Below, piece after piece: positions 27,886-36,290 of a stretch of 64,000 nucleotides of DNA (positions are counted from its first letter, which is position 1; every line of letters starts with the position of its first letter). The translations under genes were made by a program, and so were the position numbers. The stretch is from JADGRF01 sp035274465 (lineage in GTDB: Bacteria; Myxococcota_A; Polyangia; Polyangiales; JAFGIB01). Below the pieces are notes generated by a model that was not told the origin of the DNA, searched no databases, and saw nothing but the letters and a program-made list of their open reading frames with translations. The stretch covers positions 67,811 to 131,810 of the forward strand of contig DATEOF010000093.1 of NCBI GenBank assembly GCA_035274465.1, given 5' to 3'.

Positions 27886-30800
27886 CTACAGCGCGACGCC
27901 TTGAGTGTCGCCGGCCTGCAACAGGCTGGCAGCCAACACCTGCAGCAGCTGCGCCTGTTGCTCGTTTCGGGTATGTCCCTCGGCGATCTCGATCACCGCG
28001 ACGCCCGCGAGCATGCTCGCCGCGTCGATCACGCACCTGAGCTGTAGCAGCTCATAGGTCCCGCTATCGACGCGCACGGTCCATTCGAGCGCCGGGTCTC
28101 GTTGCAGTGCATCGGTGCTCATGTCGTCCAGGTCTTCGGCCTGGCGGCGCTTTTCGGTCACGAACGCCTGGACGCGCTCGGCGAGCTCGGCAGGTGGCGT
28201 TCCAGCGCCGTGAGAGGCGCGCAGGTTCGGGCCGGCTTGCGTGAGCAGGAACAAGTAGCCTTCTCTCGCACCGTGTGCCACGCAGATCATCTGCAGCGCC
28301 GTGCGCGTGCGTTCGTCCGCACTGCGGTGCCCGGCCATGCTACGCGTGACCATCGTCAGGAGCTCGTCACTGCCGAGCGTGCTGCTGCCCGCGCTGGCGA
28401 GCGCCTGGAAGTCGGCCAGCGTGAGCTTGGCGCGCATGCCCGCACGCGTCGCCTCGTTCATCAAACGTTCGTAGCGAGCACCGAGTGGGGTGCGCGCGCC
28501 GTGGCGGTATTCACGCGCGGTGAGCTCGGAGAAGCGCTCGAACGCGGGAGCATCGCCGCTCCAGATCGCGACACGTGCTCGCGCCTCGTAGCTGAGGCCC
28601 AGCAGCAGACCGGTCGTTCCGAGCGCCGTTTGCTGCGCGATGAGCGCGTCCAGACGCTCGGCCGCTTGGGGATCGCCCAGCTTGCCTTCGGCCAGGGCGA
28701 GCACGCGCACGATCTCGAAGCTCGCGCTCGCGTGCGTTCCGGACTCCGTGAGAGCTTGGCTCGCGGTGGTGCGCGCGTCTTCGTAGCTCCCGAGTCCCAT
28801 CAGACATTCGCTGAGACCCGTCTTGGCCGCGAGCAAGGCCCATGCGTACGTGGGGCCACTCTGCTTCCTGGCGTGTAGCTCGATGCACGCAGTGAACTTG
28901 GAGCGCGCTGCTTCGTAGTCGCCTCGCACGAGCTGAAAGCTGCCCTCCGCGTTGAGCAACACGGGTACCCAGCCGGGATACTGCGCGGCCAAAGGTTTCA
29001 ACAGTTCGATGCACTGGGTGAGCCCGAGCAGGTGGTTGCACTGAGCGTACGCGAAGATCTCGAGCGTAAGCGTCGTGTTGAACATCGAAGGCGTGCGCAG
29101 TTGCAAGGACAGCACTTCCGCCTGCCGACGCAGGCGCTCGGCGCCTTCGGCGTCGCCCTGTTCCAGCTGCACGATCTTTCGCAGGTTGAGCGCGCTCACG
29201 CGCTGGAATGGGTCGCTGTCCAGACGTTCGGCCCACTCGGTGGCCGAGGCCAGCCCGAGCTGTGCGTCCGCGGAACCGAGCGCGAAGATGACCGCGTTGC
29301 GCATGCCGCTGACGAACACCTCTTGAGCGCTGTCGCCGATCGTCTCCAGCTTGCGCAGAGTGGCCAGCCACAACTCGCGCGCACGCTCGAAGTCGCAGTA
29401 GCAGTACGCCACTCGCGCACCGGCCAGGTTGAGCCAGATGGCTTCGAGCAGCGGCGAGAGTGCGGTGAACGGCTCGACCAGGTCGGGTAGGCCGTGGATC
29501 AGCTCGCTGTCGAGCGCGCGTGCGGCCTCGACCACTCCGATGACCACGTACTCCCCGAGCTTGCGGATCGCTTCATCGACGGGGTAGACGCGCTCGGCCT
29601 CGGGAGTCGCGAGGTAGCGCGCGTAGGCACGTTGCAGCGCGCTCGTCAGGCGCGCTTGTGGTGTCGCGCTCTGCGTGTCGCCGCGGTAGAGATCGAGCCC
29701 TGAGTCATGAGTCAGTTGATCGAGCCAGATCTGCGCCGACGCGCGATCCGGTGGGTTCCGAGTCACGAGGCTGCCGAGGTATTGCCAGCGGCGCAGATCG
29801 TGCACGCGGCGCGGACTGTGGCCGAGCCGCTTTGCCGTCTCGATCGCTCGCGGGTAGCACCACACCAACCTGCCGCCGTCCCGCTCCACGATCTTCTGCA
29901 TATCGGACTCGGTGCGGGCCACGTTGCGTCGATCGAGTATCTCGAGTCCTCGCTCGTCGAGCCCCGCGGCGAATGCGTGGTGCAACTGGCCAAAGTGCTG
30001 CTTGGCGGCGTACATGTCCGCGAGCGCGCGGTGGCGCAGCTGCGTCTGCTCTGGGTCGAGGTCCGCGAGAAACGCGGCGCTCCAGGCTCGGTTCGCCAGG
30101 CGGTAGACCGCGCCATCGCGCAGCACCGCGCCAGCCTCGAGCAATTCGGACAGCGCGAGGTCCAGGTCGCGCGAGCTCGCGGACGGCGCCAGGGCTCGGT
30201 AGTCGTCGTCCGAGAATTCTTCCTGAAACGCCAGCGCCTGGGCTTCGGACAGTACGCGCGCGAGCTCCGAGAAGCCCGCGATTCGCGCCTGCAGCGCGAC
30301 TGTCGCGCTGCGCGGCAGATCGTTCTCCGACCACCTACTCGGCAGCGTCCAGCTACCGGACGTGTAGCGGATCAGCCCTCGATCGACGAGGTGTTGGGCG
30401 AGCTCGAGCGTCTGGCGGGGGTTACCCAGCGCGACGCGGTGGATCTCGTCAGTGAGCAGATCGAGGTTCGCGACGTCGCCGAAGAGCGAATCCAGCAGCT
30501 CCCGCGTCTGCGCGCGGCTGAGGGGTGCGAGCTCCAGGACGCGGCAGCGCCGGGCGAGCGCCTGCAGTGCCTCGGTTTCAGGCGCCTCGCTGTCCGTGGT
30601 GAGCGCAACCAGGATGCCGCCTCGCCGCGTACTGTCGATCAGCTCGGCCAAAAGAGCCGCCGAGGGCTCGTCGATCTTGTGTACGTCGTCGATGGCGAGC
30701 AACAGCGGGTACGTGCGGCTCACGCCCAGGATGAAGCGCCGCAGTAGTTTCTGCGCACGGCCGGCCTCCAGGTCCCGCAGATCGCGCAAGATCGGCCGCG

Positions 30801-31995
30801 CCTGATCGTCGTTGGCAGCCGAGGGCGTCGCGAACAGCTCGGGCACCGCCGCGAGCTCTGCCGCGCGCGGCAACGTGTCGAGCAAGTGGTTGACCAGGCG
30901 CTGCGCGGCGGCAAACCCCTCGCGCGTGCCGGTCACCGTGGCCCGCGAAACCGTGACGCCGAGAGTCGCCGCTTCGAGCGCGCACGCGTCCAGCAGCCGC
31001 GAACGACCGCCGCCGGGCGTCGCTCGAATGAGCACGGACGCCGCGCGGCGCAAGCGCGAGTCGCGCAGAGCGTCGCGCAACTCGGCCAGCACTTCGACGC
31101 GACCGACCAGCGTCGGCGTCGACAGGTATGCGCGCGAGACCGAGTCCGACTCTTCGAGACGCAGTCCGGCGCATGCAGCCAACCGCTGCATGACTTCGGA
31201 CGCGCTCGCGGGGCGCAGCGCGGGTTCGACGCTGACCAGCGCGAGCACGAGATCATCGAGCGCCGCCGGGATCTCCGGCACCAGTGCCGAGGGCACGATT
31301 GGCTTGATGGCCCATGCGGCGAGCAGATCGGCGAACGTGCGGGCGTTGTACGGCAAACGCGCCGTGAGCGCGTAGTAGAGCGTCACGCCCAGTGAATACA
31401 AGTCGGTCCGCGCGTCGAGTGCGAGCCGCTGCAGCGTCTCCGGTGCCGTGAAGGCGGGTGTACCGACGACCTCCGAGCCTCCTGCGGTCATGGGTGACAT
31501 CGCGCCGAAATCGATCAACTTGGCGATGCCCGCCTGCGTGCAGCGAATGTTGCGCGGGGTGATGTCGCGGTGCAGCAAACGCCGCGAGTGTACGAGTGCG
31601 AGCGCCGAGCACACGTCGAACACCAAGCGGCATGCCTCGCGCCACGGCAGCGGCGGGCGTTCACGGAGATCACCGCCGTCCAGCAGCTCCATCGTGTAGT
31701 ACGGGGCCCCGGCGGGCCCGAGGCCATAGTCGAACACGGCTATGACGTGCGGATGACTCAGCTGAGCGAGCGTATGAAACTCCCGCTCGAACAGCACCGC
31801 GAGGTGCGAGCGATCGGAGGCCGTGATGTCGACGGTCAGCTGCTTGAGCGCCACTTGCCGGCCCAGCACCCGGTCCGTCGCGCGGTGGACCTCTGCCATA
31901 CCGCCTCGGCCGAGGAGCTCGTGTAGCTCGTAGCGCTCGCCGAGGCGATCGGCTTCGATAGCCGCGGACATGGTCACAGGGACGGAACCCGACAT
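27886..31995 (-). CDS. Ser/Thr protein kinase with AAA-like ATPase and TPR-like regions
   Basis: 1,369-residue multidomain kinase. Residues 20-285 are a Hanks-type kinase: glycine loop LGRGGMAEV, Lys51 in VALKQL, catalytic HRDITPRN (142-149), DFG (162-164) and an APE-like APETL. Residues 290-560 form an ATPase-like region; Walker B LLLAIDDVHK is intact, but Walker A reads ATPGGGRS (325-332), with Ala and Arg replacing the invariant Gly and Lys. The following 650 residues are helical repeats, and the last 180 resemble a GAF-like domain. This kinase-ATPase-TPR layout is common in myxobacteria. ATG 31995 has a GGGGG just before it; ATG 31971 is an alternative. The CHAT protease gene follows. Substrates are unknown. 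Confidence 0.9.
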   Translation of the reverse strand: MSGSVPVTMSAAIEADRLGERYELHELLGRGGMAEVHRATDRVLGRQVALKQLTVDITASDRSHLAVLFEREFHTLAQLSHPHVIAVFDYGLGPAGAPYYTMELLDGGDLRERPPLPWREACRLVFDVCSALALVHSRRLLHRDITPRNIRCTQAGIAKLIDFGAMSPMTAGGSEVVGTPAFTAPETLQRLALDARTDLYSLGVTLYYALTARLPYNARTFADLLAAWAIKPIVPSALVPEIPAALDDLVLALVSVEPALRPASASEVMQRLAACAGLRLEESDSVSRAYLSTPTLVGRVEVLAELRDALRDSRLRRAASVLIRATPGGGRSRLLDACALEAATLGVTVSRATVTGTREGFAAAQRLVNHLLDTLPRAAELAAVPELFATPSAANDDQARPILRDLRDLEAGRAQKLLRRFILGVSRTYPLLLAIDDVHKIDEPSAALLAELIDSTRRGGILVALTTDSEAPETEALQALARRCRVLELAPLSRAQTRELLDSLFGDVANLDLLTDEIHRVALGNPRQTLELAQHLVDRGLIRYTSGSWTLPSRWSENDLPRSATVALQARIAGFSELARVLSEAQALAFQEEFSDDDYRALAPSASSRDLDLALSELLEAGAVLRDGAVYRLANRAWSAAFLADLDPEQTQLRHRALADMYAAKQHFGQLHHAFAAGLDERGLEILDRRNVARTESDMQKIVERDGGRLVWCYPRAIETAKRLGHSPRRVHDLRRWQYLGSLVTRNPPDRASAQIWLDQLTHDSGLDLYRGDTQSATPQARLTSALQRAYARYLATPEAERVYPVDEAIRKLGEYVVIGVVEAARALDSELIHGLPDLVEPFTALSPLLEAIWLNLAGARVAYCYCDFERARELWLATLRKLETIGDSAQEVFVSGMRNAVIFALGSADAQLGLASATEWAERLDSDPFQRVSALNLRKIVQLEQGDAEGAERLRRQAEVLSLQLRTPSMFNTTLTLEIFAYAQCNHLLGLTQCIELLKPLAAQYPGWVPVLLNAEGSFQLVRGDYEAARSKFTACIELHARKQSGPTYAWALLAAKTGLSECLMGLGSYEDARTTASQALTESGTHASASFEIVRVLALAEGKLGDPQAAERLDALIAQQTALGTTGLLLGLSYEARARVAIWSGDAPAFERFSELTAREYRHGARTPLGARYERLMNEATRAGMRAKLTLADFQALASAGSSTLGSDELLTMVTRSMAGHRSADERTRTALQMICVAHGAREGYLFLLTQAGPNLRASHGAGTPPAELAERVQAFVTEKRRQAEDLDDMSTDALQRDPALEWTVRVDSGTYELLQLRCVIDAASMLAGVAVIEIAEGHTRNEQQAQLLQVLAASLLQAGDTQGVAL

Positions 31996-32151
31996 CGACC
32001 CCCGGTGGTCGGCGATGGAGCAGCAGCCCTCGAGTATAGCGCGTAGGGAACTCCTATCCTCTCCGATCGTCGTAGCGACTGCAGCTCACGGCTGTGCCGA
32101 TGTGCTACAGGGTGCGCTCCCGAGAGGGACTGCCGTACGTCGTCGCGGGCG

Positions 32152-32925
32152 TTAGTCGCTGCCCAGACTTTGCAGCGGCGTCCCCGGCTTGCCGTCCGCA
32201 CACCGAAAGTGCTCCACGCCGAAGAAGCTGGCAGCCAAATCGTGCGTGATGTGCGTGAGCACGTTGTCCGCCTCGAGCTGCGTCTGGTGACAACGCAACG
32301 CTGCCAGCTTCCGGTCGAGCACCGCCGTGACATCGACGCTGCCGGTGATCTCCGAGGGCTTCACGTGGAAGTGCTCCGGGCCCAGCTTCCACAGCGAGTC
32401 CGGAATGCCGGCCGCTCGGGCGCCGGCGATCAGCGCAGCGACCGCCTCGCCCGTGATCACGGGGTAGAACAACCGCGCGTGCACATCCTTCGCTTGCGAG
32501 CGGGCGTGCGTGGTCAGCTCGCCGATGGCTCCGTGATCGAAGTGACCGTACAGGCCGTCGGAGCCGAACGTGATGATCACCCGCGGCCGCAGCTTGCGGA
32601 TGGTGGCGACCAGCTTGGGCAGCGTGCCAGCGTCCTCCGCGGCCCAGTCGACGCCGGCGTCCGGGAGGTCGAGGAAGGTCGGCGCTCGAATCCCGAGCGC
32701 ATTGCAGCTCGCGCGCAGCTCGCCTTCGCGGACTGCGGCCAGTGTCTCGTGCGTGGCGAGCTCCGGCTTGGCGATCGGACCCAGCTCGCCGCGCGTGGCG
32801 CACACCAGGTGCACGTCGGCGCCGCGCGCGGCGCACAGCGCCAGCGTGCCGGCTGCACACAACACCTCGTCGTCTGGATGCGCGAACACCGCGAGGACGG
32901 CCTTGTGATGCCGCCCGGAGCTCAT
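32152..32925 (-). CDS. PIG-L/LmbE-family N-acetylglucosaminyl deacetylase
   Basis: Zinc-dependent de-N-acetylase of 257 residues. The family signature AHPDDE is at residues 16-21 and the second metal site HFDHGA near 120. Members remove acetyl from GlcNAc-linked lipids, mycothiol or bacillithiol precursors, or antibiotics. ATG 32925 overlaps the TGA of the glycosyltransferase before it as ATGA. It is the last gene of the seven-gene glycoconjugate cluster, so a deacetylated amino sugar in the product is inferred. A longer frame to 33153 overlaps the upstream gene and is rejected. Confidence 0.9.
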   Translation of the reverse strand: MSSGRHHKAVLAVFAHPDDEVLCAAGTLALCAARGADVHLVCATRGELGPIAKPELATHETLAAVREGELRASCNALGIRAPTFLDLPDAGVDWAAEDAGTLPKLVATIRKLRPRVIITFGSDGLYGHFDHGAIGELTTHARSQAKDVHARLFYPVITGEAVAALIAGARAAGIPDSLWKLGPEHFHVKPSEITGSVDVTAVLDRKLAALRCHQTQLEADNVLTHITHDLAASFFGVEHFRCADGKPGTPLQSLGSD

Positions 32926-33959
32926 GCGCGCCGCTCGCTCAAACGCGTGTACAGCCGCTCGTACCCGTCGACCATGTGCCGCACGTCGAAGTTTTCCACG
33001 ACGTGCTTCCGCACTTGCTCGCGTGGCAGGGCGCACACGCGCGGCAAGCCTTCGATCAACGCGTCCAGCGTGGGGAACGTGTCGCCGCTCACGCCCGGCT
33101 TCACGATCTCCGGCACCGCGCCGCGGTCGAGCGCAGCCACCGGCGTGCCGCACGCCATCGCTTCGACCAGCACCAAGCCGAACGGCTCGCCCTGCTGCAC
33201 CGGGTAGATCAACGCCTTGGCCCCGCGCAGCGCGCGCGTCTTGGCAGCGAAGTCCAACTCGCCGACGTATTGCACGAGCTCACCGTCGACGTGCGGTGCG
33301 ATGCTCTGCCGGTAGTAGTCGCACTCGGGCGCGGCCAGGATCATCCTGGTGCGCGTGCGACGCGCGACCTCGATCGCCTCGAGCACTCCCTTGCCCGGCG
33401 TGAACCGACCCAGGAACATCAAGTACTCGCCCTGCGCGGTGCCGAGCTCGAAGTTGTCGGTGTCGATGCCGTGCGGGATCGTGGTCACGCTCGGGAATCC
33501 CTTGAGCGCTCCGGCCTGGAAGTCCGAGATCGCGACGTAGTGCGTGTCTGGATAGCGCCGCCACATGTCGACCTGGCTGGGCAACGGCTGATGATGCAGC
33601 GTGTGTACCATCGGGATCGGCACCAGCCGCGAGAGCGCGACGCTCAGCGGGTAGTACGCGCCCTGGTAGTGCAGCACGTCGAAGTCGGCGTGCCGCTCGC
33701 AGGCCGCAGTCAGGTTCATCAGCTCGCACAGCTCCCAGGGCCACAGGCCGTGCGGGTCCTCGAGGTAGCCGCGCTCGAACACCGCGTGCAGCTTGGCGGT
33801 GGTGCTGGTCAGGCCGGTCGCAAACAGCGTGACGTCGTGGCCGCGCCGGACCAGCTCGTCAGTGATCAGCGCGGTCACGAGCTCGACCGAGCCGTTCTTC
33901 GCGGCCGGGATGGTGGTCGCGACCGGCCCCACGTGCGCGATGCGGAGTTTGCGTCTCAT
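32922..33959 (-). CDS. Glycosyltransferase family 4
   Basis: Retaining GT-B glycosyltransferase of 345 residues. The N-terminal domain begins with RKLRIAHVGPV and continues with a Gly-rich loop and RGHDVTLFATG. The C-terminal nucleotide-sugar domain has FLGRFTPGKG and the typical donor-binding stretch YPVQQGEPFGLVLVEAMACGTPV with the E-x7-E pattern. It transfers an activated sugar, but which sugar is not readable. Start ATG 33959 overlaps the upstream stop as ATGA, and its own stop overlaps the deacetylase start in the same way. This enforces coupled translation through the end of the cluster. Confidence 0.92.
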   Translation of the reverse strand: MRRKLRIAHVGPVATTIPAAKNGSVELVTALITDELVRRGHDVTLFATGLTSTTAKLHAVFERGYLEDPHGLWPWELCELMNLTAACERHADFDVLHYQGAYYPLSVALSRLVPIPMVHTLHHQPLPSQVDMWRRYPDTHYVAISDFQAGALKGFPSVTTIPHGIDTDNFELGTAQGEYLMFLGRFTPGKGVLEAIEVARRTRTRMILAAPECDYYRQSIAPHVDGELVQYVGELDFAAKTRALRGAKALIYPVQQGEPFGLVLVEAMACGTPVAALDRGAVPEIVKPGVSGDTFPTLDALIEGLPRVCALPREQVRKHVVENFDVRHMVDGYERLYTRLSERRA

Positions 33960-35128
33960 AGGCCCAGCCGCTCCATCAAGCTCGCCAGGACCTTGTCCGC
34001 GCCGAAGTACTCGCGCGCGATCTCGAGCGCCGCGCGAGCATGCGCCTCGTAATCGCTCTCGATCGCGTCGAGCGCCCCCAGCACGTCGTCCAGCGTCGTG
34101 AAGCCGAACAGCCCGCGGCCGCTGGGGATGAACTTGGAGAAGCCGGTCTCTTGCGTGATCACGGGGCGCCCCGCTGCCAGATAGCACGCGCTGCGATCAC
34201 TGAACCAGCCGGTGTATGGCCGCACGTACTGGTCTCGCGCCACGGTGAACTCACCGCGCGACTCGCAGATGTAGTCGCGGTAGCTGTCGACCTCGCCCGA
34301 GACCCCCACGCCGTGACTGACCTGGAAGCCGTGCTTTTCGAGCAACGCGCTCGCCGCAGCATTGGCGTCGGTGGCCAACTCGAACTGCAGCTGCGGGCGG
34401 CGCCCAGGCAGCTCGAAGAAGCGCTCGAACTCGCGATCCTTCGTCCAGTGGTAGACGTCGCCGCGGTACTCCACGCTCTTGCCGTCGTTGTGCCAGGTGG
34501 TGATCGTGTTGTACTTGGCGCCGGCGCTCGACAGCGGCGCGCGAAACCACAGATCGGTCGCCACCGGTTGGCGCGTGGGCAGCCAGGGGCGATCGAGCGG
34601 CGTGTCGCAGTCCGGCTGGCCGAGGTTCTCGCCGAAGGTGAAGTGCGCATGGTGCGCGTCGAGCAGCGCGCGCACCTTGGCGTCGCCGTTGAACAGCTTG
34701 ACCTGCGCCGAGAACGGATCGCTCTCCACGTAGATGCGCCGCTTGATCAGCAGCTGCTCCTCGCGGATCTCCTGGGCACCGGTGACGTTCAGCAGCGCGT
34801 CGCACTCGCGGTACAGCGCGAAGATCTGCTGCTCGGTCATGCCGTAGCAGGGGCCATTCGGGTAGGCGCCGCGAAACGCCCACTTACCCGCGAAGCCATG
34901 CGCCTCCAGCGTCTTGACCACGCGCGAGACGTTGGGCCACGCGTCGCCGGTGATGCTGCGCGCCACCGGATCGTAGACCCAGCGACCCGAGTCTTCGATG
35001 TAGTAGACGTCGAAGCCCAGGCGGCGCAGGCCGAGCAGGTAGTGCAAGAACTGATAGGTCACGCCGGCCAGCGGGTACCAGAACAAGATGCCGGAGACGA
35101 TCACCTTGCCGCGGGGAGCTGCACTCAT
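33956..35128 (-). CDS. Glycosyltransferase-like protein (GT-B type)
   Basis: 390-residue protein starting at ATG 35128. The N-terminus, GILFWYPLAGVTYQFLHYLLGLRRLGFDVYYIED, has the Rossmann start of GT-B enzymes. The C-terminal part has DRSACYLAAGRPVITQETGFSKFIPSGRGLFGF-type sequence, which resembles a nucleotide-sugar binding region. No exact CAZy family is assigned. Both ends overlap neighbours by ATGA, which places it firmly in the seven-gene cluster. Inference: adds a sugar to the same glycoconjugate as the GT4 gene downstream. Confidence 0.75.
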   Translation of the reverse strand: MSAAPRGKVIVSGILFWYPLAGVTYQFLHYLLGLRRLGFDVYYIEDSGRWVYDPVARSITGDAWPNVSRVVKTLEAHGFAGKWAFRGAYPNGPCYGMTEQQIFALYRECDALLNVTGAQEIREEQLLIKRRIYVESDPFSAQVKLFNGDAKVRALLDAHHAHFTFGENLGQPDCDTPLDRPWLPTRQPVATDLWFRAPLSSAGAKYNTITTWHNDGKSVEYRGDVYHWTKDREFERFFELPGRRPQLQFELATDANAAASALLEKHGFQVSHGVGVSGEVDSYRDYICESRGEFTVARDQYVRPYTGWFSDRSACYLAAGRPVITQETGFSKFIPSGRGLFGFTTLDDVLGALDAIESDYEAHARAALEIAREYFGADKVLASLMERLGL

Positions 35129-35721
35129 GGGCGCTCCATGGGGCCGGGCGGCCGCGGCAGGCTGCGGATGGGCCGCGCTGGGTTGCCGGCCACCACCGTG
35201 TAGTCGGGCACGTCTTCGGCGACGACCGAGCGCGCGCCGACCACCGAGCCCTCGCCGATCGTCACGCCCGGCAACACGCAGACGTCGAAGCCGATCCAGA
35301 CGTTGTCGCGCAGGCGCACCGGCCGAGTCTCGACCACCGCCTTCGGCACCGGCGCGCGCTCGCGCACCCTGCGCTCCAGCACCTCGCGCCGCGCGGCCGG
35401 TGACACCGGCATGCGGTAGTTGTCCATGAACACGACGTTCCAGCTGATCGTGGCGAAGGCGCCGATGTCCACCTGCGCGTCGCACAGCACGTACACGCCA
35501 TTGAGCATCGCGCACTCGCCGACCGTCACGCGGCCGTGGGGCCCCACGTCGAAGATGCTGCCGCTGTAGATGTGAGCGCCGCGAGCGATCGCGACCGTGC
35601 CCAGGACCTGTTCGAAACAAAACGCACTGTCCAGGTGCGTCTCGTCGTGCGCCGACACGCCGTCGGGCACCGGCCCGTCGTACCAGTCGTGTGCGATCCT
35701 ACGATCTGGCAGCAAGCCCAT
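35125..35721 (-). CDS. Left-handed beta-helix acyltransferase (hexapeptide repeat)
   Basis: 198-residue protein with hexapeptide repeats predicting a left-handed beta-helix. The active-site-like region and C-terminal signature are visible (NVWIGFDVCVLPGVTIGEGSVVGARSVV, then AGNPARPI). Such enzymes acetylate sugars or lipids with acetyl-CoA, usually as trimers. The ATG at 35721 leaves 2 nt to the upstream acetyltransferase stop, and its stop overlaps the next start as ATGA. The two acetyltransferases are not close copies of each other, so they may modify different positions (inference). Confidence 0.85.
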   Translation of the reverse strand: MGLLPDRRIAHDWYDGPVPDGVSAHDETHLDSAFCFEQVLGTVAIARGAHIYSGSIFDVGPHGRVTVGECAMLNGVYVLCDAQVDIGAFATISWNVVFMDNYRMPVSPAARREVLERRVRERAPVPKAVVETRPVRLRDNVWIGFDVCVLPGVTIGEGSVVGARSVVAEDVPDYTVVAGNPARPIRSLPRPPGPMERP

Positions 35722-35723
35722 GC

Positions 35724-36284
35724 CTACACCTGACCGATGACCTGGGCAGGATTGCCCAGCACGCGCGCGCCCGCAGGCACGTCCTTGGTCACCACCGAGC
35801 CTGGCTCGATGAACGCGCCCTTGCCGATGCGTACGCCCTTCAGGATCGCGCTGTTCGGCCCGATGTAGACATCGTCCTCGATGATCACGGGCGCGGTGGC
35901 GATCGGTGGCCGTGGGCGGCCGCGGGAGAGCGGCGACACCGCGATCGCGTCCTGTACCCGCAGCACGGGATCCAGCGGATGAAAGTCGGTGTCGGCCAGC
36001 ACGACGTTGAAGCCGATGCACACGTAGTCGCCGATCTGAATTTCCTGTTCGGCCAGCATGATCATGTTCGCGGCATACACGTAGTTGCCTACGCGCAGCG
36101 TGGCGCGCTTTCCAAGGGCGAGCTGTACGCCATCGAAATAACACTGCTCGCCCATCACGATCGCTGGGTCGCACTCCGAGAAGAAACGCCGGAAGATCTT
36201 CTCTCCAAGCACATCCGTGCCCGCTCCCACGCGCACGTTCGGTGGCAAAACCTCGCGGACTACCGGACTATTCATTTCTGTCAT
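35724..36284 (-). CDS. Left-handed beta-helix acetyltransferase (hexapeptide repeat)
   Basis: 186-residue hexapeptide-repeat transferase, probably acetyl-CoA dependent. Seen: LRVGNYVYAANMIMLAE, IGFNVVLADTDFHPLDP (with a plausible catalytic His), VYIGPNSAILKGVRIGKGAFI and the terminal VLGNPAQVIG. Family members include maltose, galactoside and O-antigen acetyltransferases. ATG 36284 lies 6 nt downstream of the ABC transporter stop; a nearby ATG at 36275 would remove three residues. It belongs to the glycoconjugate cluster. Confidence 0.87.
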   Translation of the reverse strand: MTEMNSPVVREVLPPNVRVGAGTDVLGEKIFRRFFSECDPAIVMGEQCYFDGVQLALGKRATLRVGNYVYAANMIMLAEQEIQIGDYVCIGFNVVLADTDFHPLDPVLRVQDAIAVSPLSRGRPRPPIATAPVIIEDDVYIGPNSAILKGVRIGKGAFIEPGSVVTKDVPAGARVLGNPAQVIGQV

Positions 36285-36290
36285 GACGAT

